Part shown: piece by piece, positions 8,215 through 16,189 of the stretch
How positions within the stretch are numbered: position 1 is the first letter of the stretch
Layout of the letters: each line of letters starts with the position of its first letter
Source: Kaistia defluvii
GTDB lineage: Bacteria; Pseudomonadota; Alphaproteobacteria; Rhizobiales; Kaistiaceae
Length of the DNA: 64,000 bases
Direction of reading: 5' to 3'
Assembly: GCF_040548815.1 (NCBI RefSeq)
Contig: NZ_JBEPSM010000006.1
Location: 1-64,000, forward strand
Notes under the pieces: model-generated
What the model was told of the DNA's origin: nothing
The model's input: only the letters and a program-made list of their open reading frames with translations
The model's database searches: none
Translations under genes and position numbers: made by a program

Positions 8215-8946
8215 ATGACCGAATCGTCGCTCCATCCCGCCGCCGCCCCGTCTGCCGAAGCGATGCCCAGCAGCGGCTGGCGCCGTTTCGTCGCCGACTG
8301 GGCTTCCGACCAGACCTCCTTCAAGGGCGTCTCCTGGGGGAAGGCCATGATGTGGGTGTTCCTGCTTTCCGACACCTTCGTCTTCGGCTGTTTCCTCGTC
8401 GCCTACATGACGGCACGCATGTCTACCACCGTGCCCTGGCCCAATCCGAGCGAGGTGTTCGCGCTCGAGATCGGCGGCACCGAGGTGCCGCTGATCCTGA
8501 TCGCCATCATGACCTTCGTGCTGATCTCGAGCAGCGGCACGATGGCGCTGGCCGTGCATTACGGCTACCTGCGCGACCGCCGCAAGGCGGGCCGGCTGAT
8601 GCTGGTGACGGCGCTGTTCGGCGCGTGCTTCGTCGGCATGCAGGCGTTCGAGTGGACGAAGCTCATCCGTGAGGGCGTCCGGCCCTGGGCCAATCCATGG
8701 GGCGCGCCGCAGTTCGGCTCGACCTTCTTCATGATCACCGGCTTTCACGGCACCCATGTCACGATGGGCGTGATCTTCCTGCTGGTGCTGGCGCGAAAAG
8801 TGCTGCGCGGCGACTACGAGACCGGCCGGCGCGGCTTCTTCACCAGCCGCCGCGGCCGCTACGAAGCGATCGAGATCATGGGCCTGTACTGGCACTTCGT
8901 CGATCTGGTCTGGGTCTTCATCTTCGCGTTTTTCTACCTTTGGTAG
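8215..8946 (+). CDS. Haem-copper oxidase subunit III (second copy)
   Basis: The product is 243 residues with a strong ribosome site (TAGGAGG) just before the ATG. It has a soluble N-terminus of about 40 residues and then five or six membrane segments. Conserved family features include GMQAFEWTKLI, FFMITGFHGTHVTMGVIFL and the final EIMGLYWHFVDLVWVFIFA with its conserved Glu and His. It is closer to standard subunit III than the gene before it. The stop codon lies within the ribosome site of the following subunit IV gene, so the operon is tightly packed. Confidence 0.92.
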   Translation: MTESSLHPAAAPSAEAMPSSGWRRFVADWASDQTSFKGVSWGKAMMWVFLLSDTFVFGCFLVAYMTARMSTTVPWPNPSEVFALEIGGTEVPLILIAIMTFVLISSSGTMALAVHYGYLRDRRKAGRLMLVTALFGACFVGMQAFEWTKLIREGVRPWANPWGAPQFGSTFFMITGFHGTHVTMGVIFLLVLARKVLRGDYETGRRGFFTSRRGRYEAIEIMGLYWHFVDLVWVFIFAFFYLW

Positions 8947-8955
8947 GAGGTTCGC

Positions 8956-9327
8956 ATGGCCGATACGACCGCTCATGCCGAGGTCGGCGCCCCCGCCGCC
9001 GCGCCGGGGCATGCCGACACGCCACATCACCCGGTAAAGCTCTATCTCGCCGTCTGGGGTTGGCTGTTCGTGCTCAGCGCCTGTTCCTACCTGGTCGATT
9101 ATATCGGCCTGCATGGCTGGCTGCGCTGGACGCTGATCGTGCTGTTCATGCTGCTGAAGGCGGGCCTGATCGTCGCCATCTTCATGCACATGGCGTGGGA
9201 GCGGCTGACGCTGATCTACGCCATCCTGCTGCCGCCGCTGCTGGTGATGGTCTTCGTCGGCATCATGGCGTCGGAAGCGAACTACACGCTGCTGACGCGG
9301 GTGCTCTATTATGGCGGCGGCAATTAG
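8956..9327 (+). CDS. Cytochrome c oxidase subunit IV (prokaryotic type)
   Basis: A 123-residue protein with an Ala/His-rich N-terminus and three membrane segments (about residues 30-52, 56-78 and 88-112). The segment LLKAGLIVAIFMHMAWERLTL matches the small subunit IV of bacterial cytochrome c oxidases (the CoxF/CyoD-like group). It is the last gene of the oxidase operon, with TAGGAGG as ribosome site. No assembly genes (ctaB, ctaG) are in the window. Confidence 0.88.
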   Translation: MADTTAHAEVGAPAAAPGHADTPHHPVKLYLAVWGWLFVLSACSYLVDYIGLHGWLRWTLIVLFMLLKAGLIVAIFMHMAWERLTLIYAILLPPLLVMVFVGIMASEANYTLLTRVLYYGGGN

Positions 9328-9362
9328 AGCTGCCCGGAGCGGGGAATTTCGGTGCGTGCCGC

Positions 9363-9401
9363 AAAGGCGCGCCCCTTAAAAACGCCGGCGGCGGCGCCTT
9401 T
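9363..9401 (+). terminator. Possible terminator of the oxidase operon
   Basis: AAAGGCGC (9363-9370) can pair with GCGCCTTTT (9393-9401) across a loop of 22 bases, 36 bp after the subunit IV stop. The loop is long and the T-run short, so this is tentative. Confidence 0.3.
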
Positions 9402-9442
9402 TAGCAGCCATCCTCCGTTCGGCATTGTTTCACGTGAACCGG

Positions 9443-9772
9443 TCAGGTGCGGGCGCCGGGCGGCCGGCGGCGGACCGAATTCCGGGCGCGCAGGCGGGCC
9501 CGCTTCTTGGCTTCGCGCGCCTGGTGGCGGTTGACGATCAGGTTCAGCGATTCGTTGACGCGCGCCCGCCAGTCGCCGCCATCGGAGCCGAAATAGTCGA
9601 TCACCCGATTGCTGAGCGGCAGCGTCACCACGGTGACGATCTCCGCTTCCGCCGCGGCCTTGCGCCGCCGGGCGGGGATGGTCTCGCCATTCGGGAGCGG
9701 AAACATGTCCGTTCCGGCTCCATCAGGGGCCGGAACGGTCTCGAAGTCTGAGGATTTTGTCGAACTTGACAT
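9443..9772 (-). CDS. BrnA-like antitoxin-domain protein without a toxin partner
   Basis: Starting at ATG 9772, with AGGA a few bases upstream, the product is 109 residues. Residues about 45-80 (VTLPLSNRVIDYFGSDGGDW, then RARVNESLNLIV) match the ribbon-helix-helix core of the BrnA antitoxin family, where a strand is followed by a WxxRIN-type helix. The tail is rich in Arg and Lys. BrnA normally follows a BrnT toxin gene; here neither side encodes one, because the gene lies downstream of cystathionine gamma-lyase. It is probably a stand-alone DNA-binding regulator. The CRP-type palindrome at 9836-9851 sits about 65 bp upstream of its start. Confidence 0.7.
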   Translation of the reverse strand: MSSSTKSSDFETVPAPDGAGTDMFPLPNGETIPARRRKAAAEAEIVTVVTLPLSNRVIDYFGSDGGDWRARVNESLNLIVNRHQAREAKKRARLRARNSVRRRPPGART

Positions 9773-9835
9773 GATCATCCTGGTGTCGAAGTTTCTTCTT
9801 CTACACCAAAGATAACGTAACGTCATGTTCCGCAC

Positions 9836-9851
9836 AGTGATCTAGATCACA
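9836..9851. promoter_or_regulatory. Near-ideal CRP/FNR-type operator
   Basis: AGTGATCTAGATCACA contains a perfect 14-bp palindrome and matches 15 of 16 positions of the ideal CRP consensus TGTGATCTAGATCACA. It lies in the 95-bp gap between the end of the lyase gene and the start of the BrnA-like gene, in the right place for an activator of the latter. Confidence 0.6.
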
Positions 9852-9867
9852 GAGCGAACAGGTTCGG

Positions 9868-11037
9868 CTAAAGCAGCGCCTGCTCGATATCGGCGATCAA
9901 ATCCTCCGCCGCCTCGATGCCGGCCGAGAACCGCACCAGCCCGTCCGAAATGCCGATCGCCTCGCGCTGTGCCAGCGGAATCGAGGCATGGGTCATCGTG
10001 GCCGGATGCTCGATCAGGCTTTCGACGCCGCCCAGGCTCTCGGCGAGGGTAAACAGCCGCACGCGTTCGAGGAAGCGCTTGGTGCCCGCGAGATCGCGAT
10101 CGAACTCGACGCTGATCATGCCGCCAAAGGCGTGCATCTGCCGCTTTGCGATGGCGTGCTGCGGATGGCTTTCGAGGCCGGGATAGATGACGTGCCGAAC
10201 TTCCGGCCGCGCCTCCAGCCAGCGGGCGATGGCAAGGCCGTTCTCCGAATGCCGCTGCATCCGCAGCGCCAGCGTCTTCAGCCCGCGCAGCGCCAGGAAG
10301 CTGTCGAACGGCCCGGAAATGGCGCCGACGGCATTCTGCAGGAAGCGGATCTGGTCGACGATCTCCTGCTTCGGCCCGACCACAACGGTGCCGCCGATCA
10401 TGTCGGAATGGCCGTTCAGATATTTGGTCGTCGAGTGCACGACGATGTCGATGCCAAGCTCCAGCGGGCGCTGGATGTAGGGGCTGGCAAAGGTGTTGTC
10501 GGCGACCGTGATCAGGCCGCGCCGCTTGGCGAGCGCCGCCACGGCTTCGAGATCGATGATGCGCAGCAGCGGGTTGGTCGGCGTCTCGACCCAGAGCAGC
10601 CTGGTCTCCGGCCGGATCGCGGCCTCGACGGCGGCGAGGTCGGTGAAATCGACGAAGCTCACCTCGAGTCCGGCGGTCCGCTTGCGCACCTTGTCGAGCA
10701 GGCGGAACGTGCCGCCATAGAGATCGTCGGTCGCGATGATGTGGTCGCCGACCGAAAGCAACTCCAGCGTGGTGGCGATCGCCGCCAGGCCCGAGGCGAA
10801 GGCGAAGCCGGCCGTGCCGCTTTCGAGATCGGCGATGGCGCGCTCGAAGGCGAAGCGGGTCGGGTTCTGCGACCGGCCATATTCGAAGCCCTTGTGCACG
10901 CCGGGGCTTTCCTGCGCGAAGGTCGAGGTGGCGTAGATCGGCACCATTACCGCCCCGGTCAACGGGTCGTGGCTCTGGCCGCCATGGATGGTGCGCGTCT
11001 CAAAGGCGAGGCGGTTCGGCTTCACGGGCTTGTTCAA
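9868..11037 (-). CDS. Cystathionine gamma-lyase / gamma-synthase family enzyme
   Basis: A 389-residue PLP enzyme of the Cys/Met metabolism family. The PLP lysine is Lys205 in VVHSTTKYLNGHSDM. YGRSQNPTR (residues about 53-61) contacts the PLP phosphate, and VADNTFASPYIQRPLELG holds the conserved Asp. The last part, ESLGGVESLIEHPATMTHAS, is typical of the gamma-lyase and gamma-synthase branch. Its ATG overlaps the stop of the cystathionine beta-synthase gene. That pairing favours reverse transsulfuration, with cystathionine cleaved to cysteine, over cystathionine synthesis, though sequence alone cannot separate the two. Confidence 0.93.
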   Translation of the reverse strand: MNKPVKPNRLAFETRTIHGGQSHDPLTGAVMVPIYATSTFAQESPGVHKGFEYGRSQNPTRFAFERAIADLESGTAGFAFASGLAAIATTLELLSVGDHIIATDDLYGGTFRLLDKVRKRTAGLEVSFVDFTDLAAVEAAIRPETRLLWVETPTNPLLRIIDLEAVAALAKRRGLITVADNTFASPYIQRPLELGIDIVVHSTTKYLNGHSDMIGGTVVVGPKQEIVDQIRFLQNAVGAISGPFDSFLALRGLKTLALRMQRHSENGLAIARWLEARPEVRHVIYPGLESHPQHAIAKRQMHAFGGMISVEFDRDLAGTKRFLERVRLFTLAESLGGVESLIEHPATMTHASIPLAQREAIGISDGLVRFSAGIEAAEDLIADIEQALL

Positions 11038-12470
11038 AACGCTAACCTCTCATGATTGATCAGGTCCATCCGGGTGATGAGGCCTACGAATTCGTCGCCG
11101 TCCATGACGATCGCCACCTCGTTGCGCTCGAACACCGGCAGCAGCGCCTCGACCGGCTCGTCCGCCTGCAGCGTGTTGAGCGCGGTCACCATGGCATCGC
11201 GCACCGAGGCGCCGAAATCGCTGCGCCCGTCGCGGGCCTGCGGGCGGAGGCCGCCGAGCACGTCGCTCTCGTCGATCAGGCCGATCAGTTCGCCATGCTC
11301 GATCACCGGCAATTGCGAGACGTCGGCCGAGCGCATCCGCGCATAGGCGGTGGAGAGCGTGTCGTCCGGGGCGACCGTGACCGTGCCGCCCTCGGCGAAG
11401 CTGCGGGCGACGAGATCGCGCAGATTGCCGTGCCGGATCTTCTCGATCAGGCCCTGTTCGGCGACCCAGACATCGTTGAACACCTTGGAGAGATATTTGT
11501 TGCCGCTGTCGCAGACGAGGGTGACGACGCGCTGCGGCTCCTTCTGCTCGCGGCAATAGCGGAGAGCCGCGGCCAGCAGCGTGCCCGAGGATGAGCCCGC
11601 GAGAATGCCTTCCTGCGCCAGCAGGGCGCGGGCGGCGGCGATGCTTTCGCGATCGGTGATCGTATAGGCGCGCGAGACCAGCGAGAGGTCGGCATTGGGC
11701 GGCACGAAATCCTCGCCAATGCCTTCGACGGCCCAGCTTCCCGGCTCGATCGTCTCGCCGGTATTGACCAGCGGCGCCAGGATGGAACCCTTGGGGTCGG
11801 CCAGCACCATCTTCGTCTTGGGCGAGACGCGCTGGAAATAGCGGCCGATGCCGGTCAGCGTGCCGCCCGAGCCGACGCCGACCACCACCGCGTCGACTTC
11901 GCCGTCCAACTGCTCGAAGATCTCCGGGCCCGTCGTCGTCTCATGCGCGCGCGGATTGGCCGGGTTTGCGAACTGGTTGACGAAGAAGCCGCCGGTTTCC
12001 TCGGCGATGCGGGCGCCCATGTCCTGGTAGTAGTCCGGGTGGCCCTTGCCGACATCGGAGCGGGTCGTGCGCACGTCGGCGCCGATGGCGCGCAGATGCT
12101 GCACCTTCTCGCGCGACATCTTGTCGGGAACGATCAGGATCAGCTTGTAGCCCTTGGGCAGCGCCACCTGCGCCAGGCCGAGGCCGGTGTTGCCGGCCGT
12201 CGCCTCGACGATGGTGCCGCCGGGCGTCAGCCGGCCGTCGGCCTCGGCGGCGGCGATCATCGACAGCGCGATGCGGTCCTTGATCGAGCCGCCGGGATTC
12301 TGGCTCTCCAGCTTGACGAAAAGCCGGCAGGGGCCGGTGTCGAAGGTCGTCAGCTCGACGATCGGCGTGCGGCCGATCAGGTCGAGGCTGGAGCGGACCG
12401 GACGGGGCAGGAGCGCCTTGGCGCCGGCTTCGCTTGCCTTGTCGTTCCGGGTCGAGGCTGGGTCGGTCAT
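11034..12470 (-). CDS. Cystathionine beta-synthase with CBS domain pair
   Basis: I choose ATG 12470 (478 residues), with GGAG upstream. Residues about 30-340 form the fold-type II PLP domain. Lys64 in NPGGSIKDR carries PLP, TAGNTGLGLAQVA binds the substrate carboxylate, and VGVGSGGTLTGIGRYF binds the PLP phosphate. Residues about 355-478 are two CBS domains, seen in AYARMRSADVSQLPVIE and VEALLPVFERNEVAIV, which may sense an adenosyl ligand. The enzyme condenses homocysteine and serine (or acetylserine) to cystathionine. It is transcribed first in a two-gene operon with the lyase. The longer open frame upstream of 12470 lacks family similarity. Confidence 0.93.
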   Translation of the reverse strand: MTDPASTRNDKASEAGAKALLPRPVRSSLDLIGRTPIVELTTFDTGPCRLFVKLESQNPGGSIKDRIALSMIAAAEADGRLTPGGTIVEATAGNTGLGLAQVALPKGYKLILIVPDKMSREKVQHLRAIGADVRTTRSDVGKGHPDYYQDMGARIAEETGGFFVNQFANPANPRAHETTTGPEIFEQLDGEVDAVVVGVGSGGTLTGIGRYFQRVSPKTKMVLADPKGSILAPLVNTGETIEPGSWAVEGIGEDFVPPNADLSLVSRAYTITDRESIAAARALLAQEGILAGSSSGTLLAAALRYCREQKEPQRVVTLVCDSGNKYLSKVFNDVWVAEQGLIEKIRHGNLRDLVARSFAEGGTVTVAPDDTLSTAYARMRSADVSQLPVIEHGELIGLIDESDVLGGLRPQARDGRSDFGASVRDAMVTALNTLQADEPVEALLPVFERNEVAIVMDGDEFVGLITRMDLINHERLAF

Positions 12471-12805
12471 CGAAAATCTCCACGCGCGGGTCGCGATGCG
12501 GCCAACAGCATGTAAGCTTGTGACGGGCCGCAACAAGGCTGTCCGTTCCCCCGCCGCCCGGTTCCCGGCAAAATCCTGCCTTGCCACAGCCGGGCCGGCT
12601 TCGCCCCTGCCAGCCCGAGAAGGGGCCGTTTGGCAGGCCGGCGCATTCCATCGCCTGGAATGCTGCCCGTTTGGGCAGTGCGTTTTATCCAACGACGCAA
12701 AAGTCGGCTTGCCGATCCGGAAAAGTCATTATAACGTCCTTACGTCATAATGAAGAAAGGCGGCCGAGACATCATCGGACCGTCGGCATTGAACGGAGGG
12801 GTTCC
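12471..12805. other. Divergent intergenic region between transsulfuration and sugar-uptake operons
   Basis: This 335-bp gap must contain promoters for both operons. On the plus strand TTGCCG (12709-12714) and TATAAC (12730-12735) are a possible pair, though the spacing of 15 is short. The palindrome at 12729-12750 overlaps that -10. I see no riboswitch fold upstream of the cystathionine beta-synthase gene. Confidence 0.5.
12729..12750. promoter_or_regulatory. Palindromic operator of the first sugar transport operon
   Basis: An imperfect 22-bp palindrome: left half TTATAACGTCC, right half TTACGTCATAA, so the half-site is TTATnACGT. It matches the palindrome at 16141-16162 at 16 of 22 positions and lies 56 bp upstream of the binding-protein start. 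The GntR-type regulator at 20944-21687 is the most likely ligand. Confidence 0.6.
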
Positions 12806-14098
12806 GTGACGATCAGACCTTTGATGGGCTTGTTCCTGGGTTCCGCCCTGGCCGCTTTCTCGAGTGTCGCCTGGGCCGAGGACGTGACCGTATCGTTCCT
12901 GACGCATTGGCCGCCGGAGACGGTTGCCAAGCTGGAGGCCGCCGCTGCCACCTACGCCAAGGATCATCCGGGCGTGAAGGTGGAGGTGCGCGCCGTGCCG
13001 TTCGGCGACCTGCTGACGACCCTGCGCTCGCAGGCCGGCCAGTCGGGCGGACCGACGATCACCGGCATCTACGATCTCTGGCTGCCGGAGCTGGCGCGCG
13101 ACAAGCTCGTTAACGCCGCGCCGGAAGCCAATGCCACCGACGTCACGACCAACTGGCCGAAGGGCGTCGCGACGGCTGCCAGCGTCGGCGGCACGGTCTA
13201 TGGCTATCCCAACGAGATCGACGTCTATGCGCTGAACTACAACAAGAAGCTGTTCGAGGAAGCCGGCATCCAGGAAGCGCCGAAGACCTGGGACGAGTTC
13301 TATGCTGCTGCCGAAAAGCTGACCAACAAGGACAATGGCCAGCAGGGCTTCGGCATGATCAACTCCTGGGCGGCGGGCGTCGTCCATCCCTTCGCCTCGC
13401 TGCTCGCCTCGAATGGCGGCGCGCTGGTGGTCGATGGCAAGCCGCAACTCGACAGCGACAATGCCAAGGCGACCTTCGAGCTCTATGAGAAGCTGATCCA
13501 GTCCGGCGCCTCGGTCGCCACCATGGGCACCGCCGACGCCAACACCACCGGCCCGTTCCTCGATAATTTCGTCTCCGGCAAGACCGGCATGATCATCATG
13601 GCGAACTGGTGGGAATCGGCGCTGAAGGCCGGCATGGGCGACCGCTTCGCCGATATCGCCACCGCGCCGATCCCGGTCGGCCCCAAGGGCGACGGACCGC
13701 ACTCGATCTCCTATTCCTGGATGACCGTCGTCTCGGACGGCGCCACGGACGCGGAGAAGAAGGCGGCCTGGGACTTCCTCGCCTGGTTCAACGGTCCGAC
13801 CTCGGGCGAGAACGGCGCTTCCGCCATGGGCGACCTGCTGCAGTCCATGGGCATCCTGCCGTCGCGTACCTCCGACGTCGCGGCCTTCTCCGAGCGTCTG
13901 AAGACGCCGTTCCTGGCCGGTTATGTCTCGGCCCTGTCCGAGGCGCGTCCGTTCCCGACCGTGCTGGGCGGCCAGGAATTCACGGAATCGCTGCAGGGCC
14001 ATATCGAGGCGGTGCAGTTCGGCAAGGAAACGGCCGCCGAGGCCGCCGCCGCTGCCCAGGCCGACGCCGCGGCCATCCTCGAAAAGGCTGCGCAGTAA
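12806..14098 (+). CDS. Sugar ABC transporter, substrate-binding protein (set 1)
   Basis: Starting at GTG 12806 with GGAGGGG upstream, the product is 430 residues. A signal peptide ends in AWA before EDVTV, so it is exported. It is a family 1 (MalE/UgpB-like, COG1653) binding protein: the domain pattern from VSFLTHWPPETVAKLEAAAA through EIDVYALNYNKKLFEEAGIQ and PKTWDEFYAAAEKL is diagnostic. The Ala-rich C-terminal helix (ETAAEAAAAAQADAAAILEK) is common in this group. It captures a sugar in the periplasm for the two permeases that follow. The specific sugar cannot be read from the sequence. Confidence 0.9.
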   Translation: MTIRPLMGLFLGSALAAFSSVAWAEDVTVSFLTHWPPETVAKLEAAAATYAKDHPGVKVEVRAVPFGDLLTTLRSQAGQSGGPTITGIYDLWLPELARDKLVNAAPEANATDVTTNWPKGVATAASVGGTVYGYPNEIDVYALNYNKKLFEEAGIQEAPKTWDEFYAAAEKLTNKDNGQQGFGMINSWAAGVVHPFASLLASNGGALVVDGKPQLDSDNAKATFELYEKLIQSGASVATMGTADANTTGPFLDNFVSGKTGMIIMANWWESALKAGMGDRFADIATAPIPVGPKGDGPHSISYSWMTVVSDGATDAEKKAAWDFLAWFNGPTSGENGASAMGDLLQSMGILPSRTSDVAAFSERLKTPFLAGYVSALSEARPFPTVLGGQEFTESLQGHIEAVQFGKETAAEAAAAAQADAAAILEKAAQ

Positions 14099-14114
14099 AA
14101 GCCTCCCCTCCGCC

Positions 14115-14250
14115 GTCATCCCGGGCTTGACCCGGGATCCATCCAGCCGACGCCCTTGGGAAGCTGAATGGATCCCCGCCTTCGCGGGGATGACAGAGAG
14201 GTTGCGGCGGGCTGCATCCTGCTCCCTCTCCCGTGACCGGGAGAGGGAGC
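14115..14250. repeat. Composite palindromic repeat inside the first sugar operon
   Basis: Two hairpins, GTCATCCCGGG...CCCGGGATCC (14115-14140) and GGATCCCCG...CGGGGATGAC (14170-14194), face each other so the whole unit is itself inverted. A third hairpin at 14221-14250 has a perfect 13-bp stem (GCTCCCTCTCCCG). The unit fills the gap between the binding protein and the first permease. Related copies lie at 30548, 30796, 38293 and 53722. Confidence 0.85.
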
Positions 14251-14299
14251 CGGTCGAGCCACGACCCCAGACGGCCATGAACAGAGAACACGCATACCG

Positions 14300-15187
14300 A
14301 TGAGCGGCTTCCGAAAATCGATCGTGGCCATGCTGGCGCCCAGCCTGGGGCTGATCGCGATCTTCATCCTGGTGCCGATCGCGCTCACGGTCTGGCTCGC
14401 CTTCACAAAATGGTCGTCGCAAACGCCGTTTTCGACCGCGACCTTCATCGGCCTCGACAATTTTCGCGAGATCTTCGGCGCGGGTTCCGTGGGGCGCGAC
14501 TTCAAGGGCGCGCTCGTCAACACGGCGCTCTATTCGCTGATGTCGATCGCGCTGATCCTGCCGCTTTCGGTGCTGTTCGGCATGTTGATCCACCAGGCCG
14601 ATCTCAAGGGCGCCAACATCCTGCGCACCATCCTGTTCGCGACCTATATGGTGCCGATGATCGCCGTGGCGCTGGTGTTCTCAAAGCTCTATTCGCCGTC
14701 GGAAGGCCCCATCAACCAGATCCTCGGCTGGGTCGGCATCGGCCCGCTGCCCTGGCTTTCCTCGCCCGATACGGCGCTGGTTTCCGTCGTGCTGCTCAAC
14801 GTCTGGCAGCAGGTCGGCTATTTCACCATCCTGATCATCGCCGGCCTGACACAGATCCCGCAATCGATCTATGAGGCGGCGAAGATGGATGGCGCGCGCG
14901 GCCCGGCTCTGTTCGGCTTCATCACACTGCCGCTCCTGCAGCGCACGCTGCTGTTCTCCGCCGTCATCGCGCTGATCAATGCGGTGCAGGTTTTCGAGCC
15001 GGTGGCGCTGGTCACCCAGGGCGGCCCCGTCGGCTCGACCAATGTGATGACCTATCACATCCGCCGCGTCGGCATCGAGCGGGCCCAGGGCGGGCTCGGC
15101 TCGGCCATGTCGGTGACGCTGCTGCTGGCGCTGGTCGTCACGGTGACCGCCGTCTTCGCCCTGGCCCGCAGGGAGGATCGGCGATGA
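14300..15187 (+). CDS. Sugar ABC transporter permease (MalF-like, set 1)
   Basis: The product is 295 residues with six membrane segments. The cytoplasmic EAA loop that docks to the ATPase is EAAKMDGARGPALFGFITLP (residues about 193-212). Segment one follows a short N-terminus (KSIVAMLAPSLGLIAIFILV). It overlaps the next permease gene by four bases. It forms the inner-membrane channel with that partner. No ATPase gene is found in this operon. Confidence 0.92.
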   Translation: MSGFRKSIVAMLAPSLGLIAIFILVPIALTVWLAFTKWSSQTPFSTATFIGLDNFREIFGAGSVGRDFKGALVNTALYSLMSIALILPLSVLFGMLIHQADLKGANILRTILFATYMVPMIAVALVFSKLYSPSEGPINQILGWVGIGPLPWLSSPDTALVSVVLLNVWQQVGYFTILIIAGLTQIPQSIYEAAKMDGARGPALFGFITLPLLQRTLLFSAVIALINAVQVFEPVALVTQGGPVGSTNVMTYHIRRVGIERAQGGLGSAMSVTLLLALVVTVTAVFALARREDRR

Positions 15188-16050
15188 GCCTTCCCGCCAC
15201 CACGCCGGCGCCCGGCGCCGCTTCGCCCGCCTGGCGCGGCATCCTCTATCTGCTGATGATCGCGATCGCCGTCGTCTCGGCCTTCCCGCTGGTCTGGATG
15301 GTGCTCTCCAGCCTGAAGACCCCGGCCGAGGCGATGCAGACCCCGCCGGTCTGGATTCCCGGAACGCCCAACCTCGACGCCTATAGCAAGGTGTCGGAAC
15401 TGATCAGCGTCGGCCGCTCCTTCGCCAACTCGGCCCTGATCGCCGGCATCACCACGGCCGGCATCCTCGTCACCTCGCTGATGGCGGGCTACGCCTTCGC
15501 CAAATACCGCTTCCGCTACCGCGAGGTGCTGTTCGCGATCACCATCGCCACGATGTTCCTGCCGCCGATCGTGACGCTGATCCCGCTCTACCGGCTAGTC
15601 GGCTCGATCGGGCTGAATGCCAGCCTCGCCGGCGTCATCGTGCCGAACCTCGCCAACGCCTTCGGCATCTTCCTGATGCGCCAGTTCATCGCCGGCGTGC
15701 CGGACGAGCTGGTCGAGGCGGCCCGGCTCGACGGCGCCTCGGAATTCCGCATCGTCTTCACGATCGTTGCGCCGGCCGTCGCCCCGGCGCTGGCGGCGTT
15801 GGCGCTGTTCGCCTTTGTCTATCACTGGAACAGCTATCTCTGGCCGCTGACCGTTCTGCAGGGCAATTCGAGCCAGTATCCGATCGTCATCAGCCTCTCG
15901 CGCCTGCTCTCCTACAATCGATCGGCGGTCAATACGGGCCTCGTCATGGCCGGCGCGACGCTCGCCGTGCTGCCGCCGCTGATCCTGTTCGTGTTCCTGC
16001 AGCGCTTCTTCGTGCGCACCATCACCTCCTCGGGAATGACGGGCCAATGA
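15184..16050 (+). CDS. Sugar ABC transporter permease (MalG-like, set 1)
   Basis: A 288-residue inner-membrane protein with six membrane segments and the EAA loop EAARLDGASEFRIVFTIVAP (residues about 178-197). It starts four bases before the end of its partner permease and is the last gene of the first transport operon. The gap of 139 bp after it holds the promoter and operator of the second set. Confidence 0.92.
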   Translation: MSLPATTPAPGAASPAWRGILYLLMIAIAVVSAFPLVWMVLSSLKTPAEAMQTPPVWIPGTPNLDAYSKVSELISVGRSFANSALIAGITTAGILVTSLMAGYAFAKYRFRYREVLFAITIATMFLPPIVTLIPLYRLVGSIGLNASLAGVIVPNLANAFGIFLMRQFIAGVPDELVEAARLDGASEFRIVFTIVAPAVAPALAALALFAFVYHWNSYLWPLTVLQGNSSQYPIVISLSRLLSYNRSAVNTGLVMAGATLAVLPPLILFVFLQRFFVRTITSSGMTGQ

Positions 16051-16110
16051 GCACGCCATTCCGCCTGCGGGGACGGCCTTAAATTCCGCCGCGTCGCCAC
16101 AGAAACCCAC

Positions 16111-16138
16111 TTGTCAGCCTATGGCATCCAGCTAAAGT
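16111..16138 (+). promoter_or_regulatory. Candidate promoter of the second sugar operon
   Basis: TTGTCA (16111-16116) and TAAAGT (16133-16138) are separated by 16 bases. The palindromic operator begins three bases later, and the binding-protein start is 52 bp downstream. A repressor bound there would block transcription at once. Confidence 0.45.
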
Positions 16139-16140
16139 GA

Positions 16141-16162
16141 TTACGACGTTATAACGACATAA
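16141..16162. promoter_or_regulatory. Palindromic operator of the second sugar operon
   Basis: An imperfect 22-bp palindrome with left half TTACGACGTTA and right half TAACGACATAA. It shares 16 of 22 positions with the site at 12729-12750, and both reduce to half-site TTATgACGT. Confidence 0.6.
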
Positions 16163-16189
16163 GCACTGTCGCAGAGGGAAAGACCGGTT

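Noticed and set aside
9812..9826. Third copy of the TTATgACGT operator
   Set aside because: ATAACGT and ACGTCAT half-sites are present but only one base apart instead of the four seen in the sugar operon site, so a dimer would not bind in the same way. Noted as coincidence.
9443..11037. BrnT/BrnA toxin-antitoxin pair
   Set aside because: No BrnT-like frame lies on either side of the BrnA-like gene. The upstream gene is a PLP lyase.
12471..12700. SAM or SAH riboswitch upstream of the cystathionine beta-synthase gene
   Set aside because: I looked for SAM-II-like and SAH-like conserved cores near the start and found none. A covariance-model search would be decisive.
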